In this document: one piece after another, positions 25,257 through 34,491 of the stretch
Position numbering within the stretch: the stretch's first letter is position 1
Layout of the letters: every line of letters starts with the position of its first letter
From: Bradyrhizobium sp. NP1
GTDB taxonomy: Bacteria > Pseudomonadota > Alphaproteobacteria > Rhizobiales > Xanthobacteraceae
Length of the DNA: 64,000 nt
NCBI RefSeq assembly: GCF_030378205.1
Contig: NZ_CP127385.1
Coordinates: 2,644,001 to 2,708,000 of the forward strand
Direction: 5' to 3'
Program-made: the position numbers and the translations under genes
The notes under the pieces: model-generated
Seen by the model: only the letters and a program-made list of their open reading frames with translations
Databases searched by the model: none
What the model was told of the DNA's origin: nothing

Positions 25257-26000
25257 ATGGTGCGCGATTTCGCTGCCGGCAATTACCGCTTCATTCCCGC
25301 CGTGTTTCAGTATTCGAGCGGCGCCGCCGCGCTGCCCGGCTACGAGATCGAGCGGGTGCGCTTCGACAGATGGCTGCCGCTCGCTGAAGGTTTTGCCGAG
25401 GCCGCGAAATATATCCAGGCGGCGGGCCGGCCCTTGACCGCGTTCTGCGCCTGCGAGCTGCGCTCGCCGGCCGCCTTCACCGAAGAGGGCTTTCGCAGGT
25501 TCAACGAGCACTACGTCAAGACGCTGGCGGCCTGGGGGATCTATGACGGCACCACCAATCCGGTGGCGCGCAGCAATGTCTGTCCCGAGATCGACCCGCC
25601 GTCGGAGCCGTCGTTCTACGCGTTCTCCTTCACGCGGCCGAGCCAGCACAAGGCGCCGAGCTTCGTGATCGCCGGCGGCGCCGAGGCGCGCGGCGGCAAC
25701 GCGCCCTATCCCGAGCGCATCGTGCGCTATCGCGACATGAGCCCTGAGGGCTGGCGGGAAAAGGTCCGCTTCACCACGCGCGAGATGGAGAGCCGGATGG
25801 AGGCGTTCGGCTTCGGCTGGAAGGATGCCACCGGCGTGCAGGCCTACACCATCCACGACGTCCACCCGGTATTCGCCGAGGAGCTGGTTCGTCGCGGTGC
25901 CGCCCGCACCGGCTTCACCTGGCACTTTGCCCGTCCGCCGGTGATCGACCTCGAATACGAGATGGATTGCCGGCGCGTGCTGCGGGAGACGGTGATCTAA
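25257..26000 (+). CDS. Conserved protein of unknown function (possible CnbZ/RidA-like deaminase)
   Basis: A 247-residue soluble protein with no signal peptide or membrane segment. I do not firmly recognise the family. Notable stretches are AAGRPLTAFCACELRSPAAF (cysteine pair), YDGTTNPVARSNVCPEIDPP, and a C-terminal VQAYTIHDVHPVFAEELVRRG with two His and Asp/Glu. Parts recall proteins annotated as 2-amino-5-chloromuconate deaminase CnbZ, but that is from memory and weak. The ATG at 25257 has CAGGGAG upstream. It lies 40 bp after the cyclase gene in the same direction and may be cotranscribed, and it converges on a peptide transporter operon; neither neighbour explains it. Confidence 0.6.
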   Translation: MVRDFAAGNYRFIPAVFQYSSGAAALPGYEIERVRFDRWLPLAEGFAEAAKYIQAAGRPLTAFCACELRSPAAFTEEGFRRFNEHYVKTLAAWGIYDGTTNPVARSNVCPEIDPPSEPSFYAFSFTRPSQHKAPSFVIAGGAEARGGNAPYPERIVRYRDMSPEGWREKVRFTTREMESRMEAFGFGWKDATGVQAYTIHDVHPVFAEELVRRGAARTGFTWHFARPPVIDLEYEMDCRRVLRETVI

Positions 26001-26036
26001 TCTAGACTAACCGCTGATCAAGGTGCGGCTTGGCGT

Positions 26037-26059
26037 ACCCTCCCCCTCCAGGGGAGGGT
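26037..26059. repeat. Short palindrome between convergent genes
   Basis: ACCCTCCCC (26037-26045) and GGGGAGGGT (26051-26059) form a perfect 9-bp stem with a 5-nt loop, in the 95-bp gap between two convergent genes. No T-tract follows on either strand. The composition resembles the CCCTCTCCCC-type repeats of this genus. Confidence 0.6.
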
Positions 26060-26095
26060 GAGAATAGGGTTGCCTCGGCAGTTTGTCAGATGAAC

Positions 26096-26983
26096 CTATC
26101 GTTCCCTTGGATCAAGCGCGTCGCGCAGGCCGTCGCCGACGAGGTTGAGCGACAGCACGACGAAGAAGATCGCAAGTCCCGGCCAGATCGCCATCCACGG
26201 CGCATTGGTGAGGAAACGCTGCGCGGCGTTGAGCATGCTGCCCCAGGACGGCGCCGGCGGCTGCTGGCCTAAGCCCAGGAAGGAGAGGGCGGCCTCCGCG
26301 ATGATCGCCGCCGCGATCGACAGCGTCGCCTGCACCAGCAAAGCGGGGAGGATGTTGGGCAGGATGTGGAACAGCGCGATGCGCCAGCGCGGATTGCCGA
26401 TGGCGCGCGCCGCCTCGACATAGTCCTCGACCTTGACGCTCATCACCTGCCCGCGGGTGAGCCGGATGAAGATCGGGGTTGCGCTGACGCCGATCGCGAT
26501 CATGGCGTTGCCGAGGCTCGGGCCGAGGAAGGCGGCGAGCGCGATCGCCAGGATCAGGAACGGGCAGGCGAGCATCGCATCGGTGATCCGGCTGATCAGC
26601 GCGTCGATGAAGCCGCCGCGATAGCCCGCGAGCAGCCCAAGCGGCACGCCGATCGCAAGCGCAATGGTGACGGAGATCGCACCCGCCAGCAGCGAGGCGC
26701 GGGCGCCATAGATCACGCGCGCCAGCACGTCGCGGCCGAGGTCGTCGGTGCCGAACCAGTGCGCGGCCGAGGGGGCTTTCCGCACCAGCGTCCAGCTTGT
26801 CGCGAGCGGATCATAGGGCGCGACCAGCGGCGCGAACACCGCAAGCACGATGAAGGTCGCGATCACGACCATGCCGATCACGGCGCCCTTGCGCTTGAAC
26901 AGGCGCCGCAGCGCGCGCCGCGCCGGGCTTTCCAGCGTTTCGTCGAGCTCGGCGGCTAGCGCGGAAAGCGCGGCGTCGGTCAT
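26096..26983 (-). CDS. Peptide/nickel-type ABC transporter permease (DppC-like), system 1
   Basis: A 295-residue inner-membrane permease of the Dpp/Opp class. The cytoplasmic N terminus is followed by TM1 (GAVIGMVVIATFIVLAVFAP), the OppC-type segment FGTDDLGRDVLARVIYGARA, several more membrane spans and the EAA loop for ATPase contact (EDYVEAARAIGNPRWRIALF). It pairs with the DppB-like permease immediately upstream (stop and start 2 bp apart) and is the last gene of the minus-strand transporter cluster. The substrate is probably a small peptide. Confidence 0.9.
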   Translation of the reverse strand: MTDAALSALAAELDETLESPARRALRRLFKRKGAVIGMVVIATFIVLAVFAPLVAPYDPLATSWTLVRKAPSAAHWFGTDDLGRDVLARVIYGARASLLAGAISVTIALAIGVPLGLLAGYRGGFIDALISRITDAMLACPFLILAIALAAFLGPSLGNAMIAIGVSATPIFIRLTRGQVMSVKVEDYVEAARAIGNPRWRIALFHILPNILPALLVQATLSIAAAIIAEAALSFLGLGQQPPAPSWGSMLNAAQRFLTNAPWMAIWPGLAIFFVVLSLNLVGDGLRDALDPRER

Positions 26984-26984
26984 T

Positions 26985-27926
26985 TCACGCCCTCAGCCGC
27001 GGATTGACTAGGATATAGGCGATATCGGCGATCAGGTTGAGCGTGATGTAGATCGTCGCCGTCACCAGCACCACGCCCTGCACCACGGCGTAGTCGCGGT
27101 TGAACACGGCGTCCACGATCAGCTTGCCGAAACCGGGGATCGAGAAGATCTGCTCGGTCAGCACCGCGCCCGACAGCAGCGTGCCGAGCTCCAGTGCGCC
27201 CAGCGTGATGATGGGCGTCAGCGCGTTGCGCATCGCATGTTTCAGGATCACCGAGCGCTCGGTCAGGCCCTTGGCGCGGGCGGTGCGGACATAGTCGCTT
27301 TCCAGCACCTGCAGCATGGCGCTGCGGGTGTGCCGCATCAGGATCGCTGCGATGGCATTGCCGAGCACGAACGCGGGCATGATGGTGGCGGCAAGGCTCG
27401 CGCGCCAGTTCTCCGACAGCGGCACGTAGCCGGAGGCCGGCAGCCAGCCGAGCTCGATCGAGAACAGGAAGATCAACATGATGCCGAGCCAGAAGTTCGG
27501 GGTCGAGATGCCCCACAGCGCGAACAGGTTCGCGCCATAGTCCCAGGCGGTGCCTTTCTTCACCGCCGAGATGATGCCGGCGGGAATGCCGATCAAGAAC
27601 GCGATCACGATCGCCATCGCGGCAAGCTGCAGCGTCACCGGCAGCTTCTCGCGGATCAATTGCAGCACCGGCACCTTGATCCGCAGCGACTCGCCGAAAT
27701 CGCCCGACAGAACGCCCTTGATCCAATAGGCGTATTGCACCGGGATCGGCTGGTCGAGCCGGTATTGCTGGCGGATCTGTGCGATCACGGCCGGATCGCG
27801 CTCCTCGCCTGCCATGACCAGCGCGGGGTCGCCGGGCAGAAGCTGTTGCAGCGAAAAGATCAGGATCGACACGAAGAACAGTGTCGGGATCAGTTGCACG
27901 ATGCGGCGGGCCAGGAAGTTCAGCAT
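26985..27926 (-). CDS. Peptide-type ABC transporter permease (DppB-like), system 1
   Basis: A 313-residue DppB/OppB permease. It begins MLNFLARRIVQLIPTLFFVS, the classical first membrane segment, and has the periplasmic LLPGDPALVMAGEE motif, the SALG/GISTPNFWLG region and the EAA loop (LESDYVRTARAKGLTERSVI). It lies 22 bp downstream of the binding-protein gene and directly before the DppC-like permease. Together they form the heterodimeric channel of transporter system 1. Confidence 0.9.
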   Translation of the reverse strand: MLNFLARRIVQLIPTLFFVSILIFSLQQLLPGDPALVMAGEERDPAVIAQIRQQYRLDQPIPVQYAYWIKGVLSGDFGESLRIKVPVLQLIREKLPVTLQLAAMAIVIAFLIGIPAGIISAVKKGTAWDYGANLFALWGISTPNFWLGIMLIFLFSIELGWLPASGYVPLSENWRASLAATIMPAFVLGNAIAAILMRHTRSAMLQVLESDYVRTARAKGLTERSVILKHAMRNALTPIITLGALELGTLLSGAVLTEQIFSIPGFGKLIVDAVFNRDYAVVQGVVLVTATIYITLNLIADIAYILVNPRLRA

Positions 27927-27948
27927 GGCTTTTCCTTGCCGGCTGTCC

Positions 27949-29460
27949 TCACTTCAGCTTCAGCCCGATGACGCGGACCAGCCCATCCGGCATCTGCTTG
28001 TAGCCTTCGAGCTTGTTGGTATGCGCGATCAGGATGCGGCGGTGATAGAGATAGAGGATGGCGTGGTCTTCCAGCTCGAGCTTCGTCAGCTTCTCGTAGA
28101 TCGCCTTGCGCTGCGCCATGTCGGTGACGAGGCGCGCGTCGTCGAGCGCCTTGTCGGCGTCGGCGTTGGCCCAGACGCTGTAGTTCTGCGGCGCGTCCTT
28201 GTGCAGGAAAACATATGAATTGCCATCGGGATCGATCCGCCCGCTCCAGGCCAGCATGTAGGCCTGATACTCGCCGGCTTCCGCCTGCTTGAGCGAGGTG
28301 GCGAACTCGGTGACGCGGATCTTCATGTCGAAACCGGCTTCCGAGGCCATCGACTGCACGACCTGGGCGACCGCCTCGGTCTCCGCGCCCTTCGGCACCA
28401 TGAAGTCGACAGCAACCGGCGGCTTGACGCCGGCTTCCTTCAACAGCGCCTTGGCCTTCTCGACGTCGCGGCCGTGGACGGGGAAGGACTGCTGGTAATA
28501 GGGGTGATCGGGGTTGACCCACTGGTTGCCGGGCTTGAACTCGCCGTTGAACACCACCTGGTTGATCGCCTCGCGGTCGATCGACCAGTCCAGCGCCTGA
28601 CGCACCTTGGCGGACTGGCTCAGGGGTCCCTTGTTCTTGTCGTTGCCGATGTTCAACGTGATGCCCTGGTAGCCGAGCTCGATCGCGGTCGACAGCTTCA
28701 GTCGCGAATCCGCGCGCACATCCTTGATGTCGGTGGCAAGCACGCGCTCGATCAGATCGAGGCCGCCGGACTTGAGGTTGGCGAGCCTGACGGTGGCATC
28801 GACAATCGGCAGGAACACGACACGGTCGATGAAGACATTGTCCTTGTTCCAGTAGTCGGCGAACTTCTCGAACACGATGCGGTCCTGTTGCACGCGCTCG
28901 ACGAATTTGTAGGGGCCGGCGCAGATCGGATGCAGGCCGAACTTGTCGCCGGCGGCCTTCGCCGCCTTCGGCGACACCATCATGCCGGCGCGGTCGGTGA
29001 GCTGCGCGATCAGCGGGGAGTAGGGGTTCTTCAATACCAGCTTGACCGTGAGCGGATCGACCACCTCTACCCGATCGACTGCGCCAAGTTCGGGCTTGCG
29101 GAACGATCCCGGGAAGGTGAGGTGCCGCTCCAGCGAGTATTTGGCGGCCTCCGCATCGAACGGCTCGCCATCATGGAACTTGACGCCGGGCCTCAGCTTG
29201 ATCGCGACTTCCTTGCCGTCGTCGGAGGTCGAATAGGACAGCGCAAGCTGCGGCACGATGTTCAGCTTCTCGTCGATGTCGAACAGCTTGTCGCAGAAGG
29301 CCGCGAACACGATGCGCCCGACATAGGTGCGCGCCATGGTCGGATCGAGCACATCAGGGTCTTCCGCAAGCCCGATGCGCAAGGTCGTCTGCGCTGCAGC
29401 GCCCGACGCCCACGAGATCCACAATGCTGCCGATATAGCCGCCCAACGCGAGAGCTTCAT
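27949..29460 (-). CDS. ABC transporter periplasmic substrate-binding protein (SBP family 5), system 1
   Basis: A 503-residue secreted peptide-binding protein. The signal peptide is MKLSRWAAISAALWISWASG plus AAA, with likely cleavage before QTTLRIG. The mature protein shows the family 5 pattern: LAEDPDVLDPTMARTYVGRI near the start, and AIKLRPGVKFHDGEPFDAEA. Binding proteins of this group carry di- or oligopeptides, glutathione, nickel or opines. The gene sits between the ATPase and permease genes of system 1, in the same cluster as a gamma-glutamyltransferase, which makes a gamma-glutamyl peptide a reasonable guess. Confidence 0.9.
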   Translation of the reverse strand: MKLSRWAAISAALWISWASGAAAQTTLRIGLAEDPDVLDPTMARTYVGRIVFAAFCDKLFDIDEKLNIVPQLALSYSTSDDGKEVAIKLRPGVKFHDGEPFDAEAAKYSLERHLTFPGSFRKPELGAVDRVEVVDPLTVKLVLKNPYSPLIAQLTDRAGMMVSPKAAKAAGDKFGLHPICAGPYKFVERVQQDRIVFEKFADYWNKDNVFIDRVVFLPIVDATVRLANLKSGGLDLIERVLATDIKDVRADSRLKLSTAIELGYQGITLNIGNDKNKGPLSQSAKVRQALDWSIDREAINQVVFNGEFKPGNQWVNPDHPYYQQSFPVHGRDVEKAKALLKEAGVKPPVAVDFMVPKGAETEAVAQVVQSMASEAGFDMKIRVTEFATSLKQAEAGEYQAYMLAWSGRIDPDGNSYVFLHKDAPQNYSVWANADADKALDDARLVTDMAQRKAIYEKLTKLELEDHAILYLYHRRILIAHTNKLEGYKQMPDGLVRVIGLKLK

Positions 29461-29482
29461 ACGCCTGTCCCCTTGCTTCTGG

Positions 29483-30583
29483 TCAGTCCGAAGGCTTCAC
29501 TGTACCAACCCCGGTCGCAGCCGGTCCTTCCCTGTTCTCGCTGAAAGCCGCCACCAGCCTTTCCAGCACGGGTGAGAAGCCGCCGTCGGCGGGCACGATC
29601 GCGCCGGCTGGCGGCAAGTCGGCCGTGCGGTGGCAGGCGGTGGCGTGGCCCGCGTCATCTCCGATCAGCTCCGGCGCTTCGCTGCGGCAGCGCTCGATCG
29701 CATGAGGGCAGCGGGTGTGGAAGCGGCAACCCGAAGGAGGGTTCATCGCGCTCGGCAATTCGCCCTGCAACAGCATGCGGCTACGCTTGGCCTGCGGCTT
29801 CGGCACCGGGATCGCCGACAACAGCGCGCGGCTATAGGGATGGCGCGGGGCGGCAAACAGCGCACTTGTATCCGCCATCTCGACGATGTTGCCGAGGTTC
29901 ATCACCGCGACGCGGTCGGCGATGTGCTTGACGACGGCGAGGTCGTGCGAGACGAAGATGTAGGCGAGCCCGAGACGGTCCTGCAGGTCGCGCAGCAGGT
30001 TGAGGATCTGCGAGCGGATCGAGACGTCGAGCGCGGAAACCGGCTCGTCGCAGATGATGAGTTTCGGCTCGACCGCGAGCGCACGCGCGATCGCGATGCG
30101 CTGGCGCTGGCCGCCGGAGAATTCGTGGGCATAGCGCCGCGCGAAACGCGGCTCCAGGCCGACCAGCCGCAGCAGCTCCTCGACGCGGGCGCGGCGGTTT
30201 TCGCGCGGCACGAGATCGTGCAGGGCGAGCGGCTCGGCCAGAATCTGGTTGACGGTCATCCGCGGGTTGAGGGAGGCGTAGGGGTCCTGGAAGATGATCT
30301 GGGCTTGGCGCCGGAAGGAACGCAATTCCTCCGTGCTGAAGGCCAAGAGATCACGGCCCCCGAAACGGAGCTCGCCCGCATCGGGCTCGATCAGGCGCAG
30401 CACCAGCCGGCTCAGCGTCGACTTGCCGCATCCGGATTCGCCGACCAGCGCCAGTGTCTCGCCGGCTTCGACATGAAAACTCACGCCGTCGACGGCCTTG
30501 ACGACGGCGGTCGGCCGGCCGAACACCGAGCGTGTGGCGACGAAATGCTTGACCAGGTTTTTCGCTTCCAGCAGCGCGGTCAT
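29483..30583 (-). CDS. Peptide ABC transporter ATP-binding protein (DppF/OppF-like), system 1
   Basis: A 366-residue ATPase subunit with Walker [14 protein letters not shown], a Q-loop in [13 protein letters not shown], the signature [15 protein letters not shown], Walker [15 protein letters not shown] and the H-loop VSHDLAVV. The oligopeptide-type C-terminal domain includes the cysteine motif found in many Opp/Dpp ATPases ([16 protein letters not shown]), which can bind an Fe-S cluster. It is about 30 residues longer than usual because of a low-complexity C-terminal tail. It pairs with the DppD-like ATPase 73 bp upstream. Confidence 0.9.
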   Translation of the reverse strand: MTALLEAKNLVKHFVATRSVFGRPTAVVKAVDGVSFHVEAGETLALVGESGCGKSTLSRLVLRLIEPDAGELRFGGRDLLAFSTEELRSFRRQAQIIFQDPYASLNPRMTVNQILAEPLALHDLVPRENRRARVEELLRLVGLEPRFARRYAHEFSGGQRQRIAIARALAVEPKLIICDEPVSALDVSIRSQILNLLRDLQDRLGLAYIFVSHDLAVVKHIADRVAVMNLGNIVEMADTSALFAAPRHPYSRALLSAIPVPKPQAKRSRMLLQGELPSAMNPPSGCRFHTRCPHAIERCRSEAPELIGDDAGHATACHRTADLPPAGAIVPADGGFSPVLERLVAAFSENREGPAATGVGTVKPSD

Positions 30584-30656
30584 CTGCTTCCCTCCCTACG
30601 CGAAGCGAAGCGGAGCGGCGGGAAGGGAAAGGAAACATTCGTTATGCATCGCGCCA

Positions 30657-31646
30657 TCACGACACCAGCCTTTCCAGCGGCGCCTTGATGCAGCGCGACC
30701 AGTGCGTCGGGCTCAGCGGTGCGAGTGCCGGCCGCGTTCGCGTGCAGGCCTCGCTTGCGAACGGGCAGCGCGGGGCGAAGCGGCAGCCAGGCGGCGGCAT
30801 GGTCATGTTCGGCACCATGCCTTCGATGGTGGCGAGATGTACGGCACGGCGGTCGAGGCGCGGGATCGAGCCGAGCAGGCCGACGGTGTAGGGATGCTGC
30901 GGCGAGGCGAACAGCTCGTTCACCGGCGCTCGTTCGACGATTTCGCCGGCATACATCACCGCGACCTCGTCGCAGACCTCGGCGACGACGCCGAGATCAT
31001 GGGTGATGAGGATGATCGCGGCCTGGCTCGTCGCCTTCAGCTCGCGCATCAGATCGAGGATCTGCGCCTGCAGCGTGACGTCAAGCGCGGTGGTCGGCTC
31101 GTCCGCGATCAGGAGTTTTGGATCGCAGGCAAGCGCAATAGCAATCATCACGCGCTGGCGCTGACCGCCGGAAAGCTTGTGCGGGTAGTCGTCGATGCGC
31201 TTGACGGGCGAGGGGATATGGACGCGGCGCAACAGCTCGATCGCGCGCTCGCGCGCCGCGCGGCGCGATCCGCCGCGATGGCGCAGGATGGTCTCGATGA
31301 TCTGGTCGCCGATGGTGAAGCTCGGATTGAGCGAGGTCATCGGCTCCTGGAAGATCATCGCGAGCCGGTCGCCGCGCAGATCGCGCAGGCGGTCGTCGCC
31401 CGCCTTCAGGAGATCGAAGCCGTCGAAACGGATGGCGCCGGAAACCTCCGCCGAGCGCTTCGGCAGCAGCCCCATGATCGCGAGCGACGTCACGCTCTTG
31501 CCGCAGCCGGATTCGCCGACGAGGCCGAGCGTCGCGCCGCTTTCGACCGCGAGGTCGACGCTGTCGACGGCGTACGTAATGCGGCCGTCGTCGCCGCGGA
31601 ACAGCACGCGCAGGCCCTCGATCTCGATCAAGGGCGCCGCGCTCAT
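30657..31646 (-). CDS. Peptide ABC transporter ATP-binding protein (DppD/OppD-like), system 1
   Basis: A 329-residue ATPase. Walker A is [16 protein letters not shown]; the signature is [16 protein letters not shown]; Walker B is [16 protein letters not shown]; the H-loop is ITHDLGVV. The C-terminal Opp domain has [15 protein letters not shown]. The ATG overlaps the stop of the DUF1028 gene by 4 bp, so this transporter is coupled to the DUF1028/gamma-glutamyltransferase pair, not only to its own permeases. With the DppF-like subunit it should form the heterodimeric motor of system 1. Confidence 0.9.
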   Translation of the reverse strand: MSAAPLIEIEGLRVLFRGDDGRITYAVDSVDLAVESGATLGLVGESGCGKSVTSLAIMGLLPKRSAEVSGAIRFDGFDLLKAGDDRLRDLRGDRLAMIFQEPMTSLNPSFTIGDQIIETILRHRGGSRRAARERAIELLRRVHIPSPVKRIDDYPHKLSGGQRQRVMIAIALACDPKLLIADEPTTALDVTLQAQILDLMRELKATSQAAIILITHDLGVVAEVCDEVAVMYAGEIVERAPVNELFASPQHPYTVGLLGSIPRLDRRAVHLATIEGMVPNMTMPPPGCRFAPRCPFASEACTRTRPALAPLSPTHWSRCIKAPLERLVS

Positions 31647-32353
31647 CGCTCGCCTGCTGTTGCGGCCGCGATCGCCGCGTCGATGACGGCCCGGTCGGTA
31701 ATGCCGGCGGGATTTTTCCGCGTCGGCAGGAATTTCCGAAAATGCACCCAGCGCTCGCGGCTGGCGCGTTCGAGCCGGGCGAGCTCGGCCAGTGGATCGG
31801 AATGGTCGTCGACGCGGAGATCCAGATCAGACCATTCCTCCTCGCCATGGATGAGGAGCGCGGCCGATTGCCTGCCTCGCTTGTCGCCGCCGGCCGCTTC
31901 GCCGGCAAACATCGCCGCGATCAGGCGCTCGGCGAACGGCCGCGCCGCGTTGGCGACGAAGGCATTTGCGGTATCATCCAGCACAGTAGCGCCCGTCAGC
32001 ATGTTGCCGGCGATGGAAAACCCGTCGGCTGCGATATGGCCGCACCAGTCGACGCACTCCTTGCCTGTGTGCGCGGCGATCCGACCATGCGCGTCCATGA
32101 CATGGACCTGCCGGCTCTCGCGGCCGGTGTCGCCGGCGAGCAGCGCCGCGATCACCTCGTCGGGATGCTTGCCCTCGCGCAGCAGTTTCAGGCCGTCGAT
32201 GCCGTAATACGGATTGACCAGCGCCTGCGTCGCGATGGCGCCGAAGCCGGCGGCGATATGCGGCACAAGCGCGCCGACCGCGAAGAATCTTGTTGCGACC
32301 GCAATGCCGATCTGGCCGGTCTCTGGATCATGGGCGATGATCGACCAGGTCAT
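31643..32353 (-). CDS. DUF1028 family (Ntn-hydrolase-like) protein
   Basis: A 236-residue protein beginning MTWSIIAHDPETGQIGIAVA, the hallmark N terminus of DUF1028, whose members have an Ntn-hydrolase-like fold. Further conserved stretches are GAIATQALVNPYYGIDGLKL and AADGFSIAGNMLTG. The frame is open for 105 codons upstream, but the ATG at 32353 gives the family start and leaves a 5-bp gap to the gamma-glutamyltransferase stop. Its neighbours, a gamma-glutamyltransferase and peptide transporters, point to hydrolysis of imported amide or peptide bonds, but no activity is established to my knowledge. Confidence 0.85.
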   Translation of the reverse strand: MTWSIIAHDPETGQIGIAVATRFFAVGALVPHIAAGFGAIATQALVNPYYGIDGLKLLREGKHPDEVIAALLAGDTGRESRQVHVMDAHGRIAAHTGKECVDWCGHIAADGFSIAGNMLTGATVLDDTANAFVANAARPFAERLIAAMFAGEAAGGDKRGRQSAALLIHGEEEWSDLDLRVDDHSDPLAELARLERASRERWVHFRKFLPTRKNPAGITDRAVIDAAIAAATAGER

Positions 32354-32358
32354 TGCGC

Positions 32359-34167
32359 CTATCGTCCGGCTGCGTAGCCCTGCATACCCCGGGGATTGGC
32401 GGCGGCGCGGCGGCGCGGACCGACGCGCGAGGCCGCCGTCAGGCGGCCTTCCGACCAGTCGGGGCCGACCTCGACGATATGGCCGCGGCGCGTCAGTTCC
32501 TCGACCGTCTTTTTCGGCACGCGGTTCTCCAGCACGAGCACGCCGGGACGCGCGGTGCGCGGCCAGAACGAGATCGGGAAATGCTCGGAGTGCCAGGCCG
32601 GCGCGTCGATCGCTTCCTGCAGGTTCATTTTTGCGTGGACATGCCGCAGGAAGAACTGCGTGATCCACTGATCCTGCTGGTCGCCGCCCGGCGAGCCCCA
32701 GGCCAGATACGGCTCGCCGTCGCGCAGCGCCAGGGTCGGCGACAGCGTGGTGCGCGGACGTTTGCCCGGCGCGAGCGAGGCCGGATGATTCTCCTCGAGC
32801 CAGAACATCTGGGCGCGGCTGCCCAGGCAGAAGCCAAGCTCGGGAATGACCGGCGAGGATTGCAGCCAGCCGCCCGACGGCGTCGCCGAGATCATGTTGC
32901 CGGCCTTGTCGATGATGTCGAAATGCACGGTGTCGCCGCGCACCTCGCCGAAGCGGCCGACGGTCGGCTCGCCGGCGCCCATGGCGCCGACCGCCTCGCG
33001 ATGGCCTTCGGCGCGGCGCAGCTTGACGACAGCGCCAAAACCCTCGACCGAGCCGGGAATGAAATCGAGCGAGGCCTTGTCCTTCGAAATCAGCTTGCGG
33101 CGCGCGTCATTGTAGGCGTCCGACAAGAGCGTCGCGACCGGAATGTCGGAGAACTTCGGATCGCCATAGAACGTCTCGCGGTCGGCATAGGCGAGCTTGG
33201 CGCATTCGATCTGCAAATGGATGAAGTCGGGACCAACAGGGTCGAGCCCGTCGAGATCAAACCCCTTCAGCAGCGCGAGCTGTTGCAGCATCACCGGGCC
33301 CTGGCTCCAGACGCCGGCCTTGCAGACGGTGTAGCGGCCGTAGTCGTAGGTGAGCGGCGCTTCGATCGTCGGCTGCCAGCGCGCCATGTCGTCGGCGGAG
33401 AGCACGCCCTTGTGCGGCGAGCCGGAGACGTCCATCACGGCCTGCGTCCGGCAGAACTTGTCGATGGCTTCGGCGACAAAGCCCTGCGACCAGGCTTTTC
33501 GCGCGCGCTCGATCTGCGCCTCACGGCCGCTGCCCGCGCTTTCCGCCTCCTTCAGGATGCGGGAATAGGTCTCGGCGAGGCGCTTGTTGGTGAAGATGGT
33601 GCCGGGCCGCGGCACCTCGTTGTTGGGCAGATAGACCGCAGCCGAGGTCGGCCAATACTGCCGGAACAATTGCTCGACGGTCTGGATGGTCGCGGACGCC
33701 CGCTCGACCAGCGGATAGCCGTCACGCGCATAGGCGATCGCCGGTTCCAGCACGTCGCGCAGCCGCAGCGTGCCGTAGTCGCGGAGCAGCAGCATCCAGG
33801 ATTCGAACGTGCCGGGCACGCAGGCTGCCAGCAGCCCGGTGCCGGGCACCATGTCGAGCCCCTCGCTCCTGTAATGGGCGATGGTGGCGCGCTCCGGCGC
33901 GGGTCCCTGGCCGCAAATCACCTCCGTGCGCCCGCGTTTGACGTCATGGACGATAATAGGCACGTCGCCGCCGGGCCCGTTCAGGTGTGGCTCGACCACC
34001 TGCAGGGTGAAGGCGGCCGCGACGCCGGCGTCGAAGGCGTTGCCGCCCTTCTCCAGGGCCGCCATCCCGACCGCGGTGGCGATCCAGTGGGTCGACGTCA
34101 CCACCCCGAAAGTGCCCTCGATTTCCGGCCGGGTCGTAAACGGGTCGGGGTTGATGTTGCTGGCCAT
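32359..34167 (-). CDS. ggt: Gamma-glutamyltransferase
   Basis: A 602-residue Ntn-hydrolase precursor that should cleave itself and then hydrolyse or transfer gamma-glutamyl groups. The predicted nucleophile is Thr413 in GDTVHFDIIDKAGNMIS; the small-subunit region then has TPSGGWLQSSPVIPELGF and the GSPGGDQQ oxyanion motif. I place the start at the ATG at 34167 (MASNINPDPFTTRPEIEGTF); the frame is open upstream, but that stretch is part of twin-hairpin element B. No signal peptide is visible, so it appears cytoplasmic and would act after peptide import. It is followed by DUF1028 and transporter system 1 and preceded by system 2, which suggests a peptide scavenging unit. Confidence 0.88.
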   Translation of the reverse strand: MASNINPDPFTTRPEIEGTFGVVTSTHWIATAVGMAALEKGGNAFDAGVAAAFTLQVVEPHLNGPGGDVPIIVHDVKRGRTEVICGQGPAPERATIAHYRSEGLDMVPGTGLLAACVPGTFESWMLLLRDYGTLRLRDVLEPAIAYARDGYPLVERASATIQTVEQLFRQYWPTSAAVYLPNNEVPRPGTIFTNKRLAETYSRILKEAESAGSGREAQIERARKAWSQGFVAEAIDKFCRTQAVMDVSGSPHKGVLSADDMARWQPTIEAPLTYDYGRYTVCKAGVWSQGPVMLQQLALLKGFDLDGLDPVGPDFIHLQIECAKLAYADRETFYGDPKFSDIPVATLLSDAYNDARRKLISKDKASLDFIPGSVEGFGAVVKLRRAEGHREAVGAMGAGEPTVGRFGEVRGDTVHFDIIDKAGNMISATPSGGWLQSSPVIPELGFCLGSRAQMFWLEENHPASLAPGKRPRTTLSPTLALRDGEPYLAWGSPGGDQQDQWITQFFLRHVHAKMNLQEAIDAPAWHSEHFPISFWPRTARPGVLVLENRVPKKTVEELTRRGHIVEVGPDWSEGRLTAASRVGPRRRAAANPRGMQGYAAGR

Positions 34168-34192
34168 GGGAACCGGTCCTGGTTGTGGGGCG

Positions 34193-34356
34193 GGTGCCCG
34201 CTTTCCGAAGTTCGTGATCCATCGTCGCGGCCACTTGCACGAACTTCGGAACGCAAAGGGCACCAGTAAACCTATGATTCTAGTGCCGCTTTCGATCTGA
34301 AGCTCCTGTAGGGAAGCGCAGCAGGTGGTGCAGGAACTTCAGGTCGGCGGCACTAG
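34193..34356. repeat. Twin-hairpin element B (164 bp)
   Basis: The first of two twin-hairpin elements in a 471-bp non-coding gap (34168-34638). Hairpin 1 is 34193-34264 with arms GGTGCCC...TTCCGAAGTTCGTG and CACGAACTTCGGAA...GGGCACC. Hairpin 2 is 34280-34356 with arms CTAGTGCCG and CGGCACTAG; like its counterpart in element A it is 77 nt long. The spacer ends in ATGATTCTAGTG as in element C. The left CTAG of hairpin 1 is decayed. The element forms the leader of the gamma-glutamyltransferase gene, ending 25 bp before its ATG. Between B and C (34357-34491) I see only a bulged GGTTGGCCGC/GCGGCCGAACC hairpin at 34443-34465. Confidence 0.83.
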
Positions 34357-34491
34357 TAGCGGCCGCAATTGATCACAGCCGGCCTGGTATGCCAACACGC
34401 GCCGCAGCAAGTTTTACCCGCACATCCCCGTGATCGGCCGGCGGTTGGCCGCGTGCGGCCGAACCGGACGGCATCAGGCCGGCGCCGGGGC

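Noticed and set aside
22273..25282. Long minus-strand open frames opposite the kinase and cyclase genes (22273-23478 and 23846-25282).
   Set aside because: They are mirror images of well-supported coding genes with typical antisense composition and no ribosome-binding sites or domains.
32353..34269. A 638-codon plus-strand open frame opposite gamma-glutamyltransferase.
   Set aside because: The minus strand carries the complete Ntn-hydrolase motifs; the plus-strand translation is Arg/Ala/Gly-rich without recognisable features.
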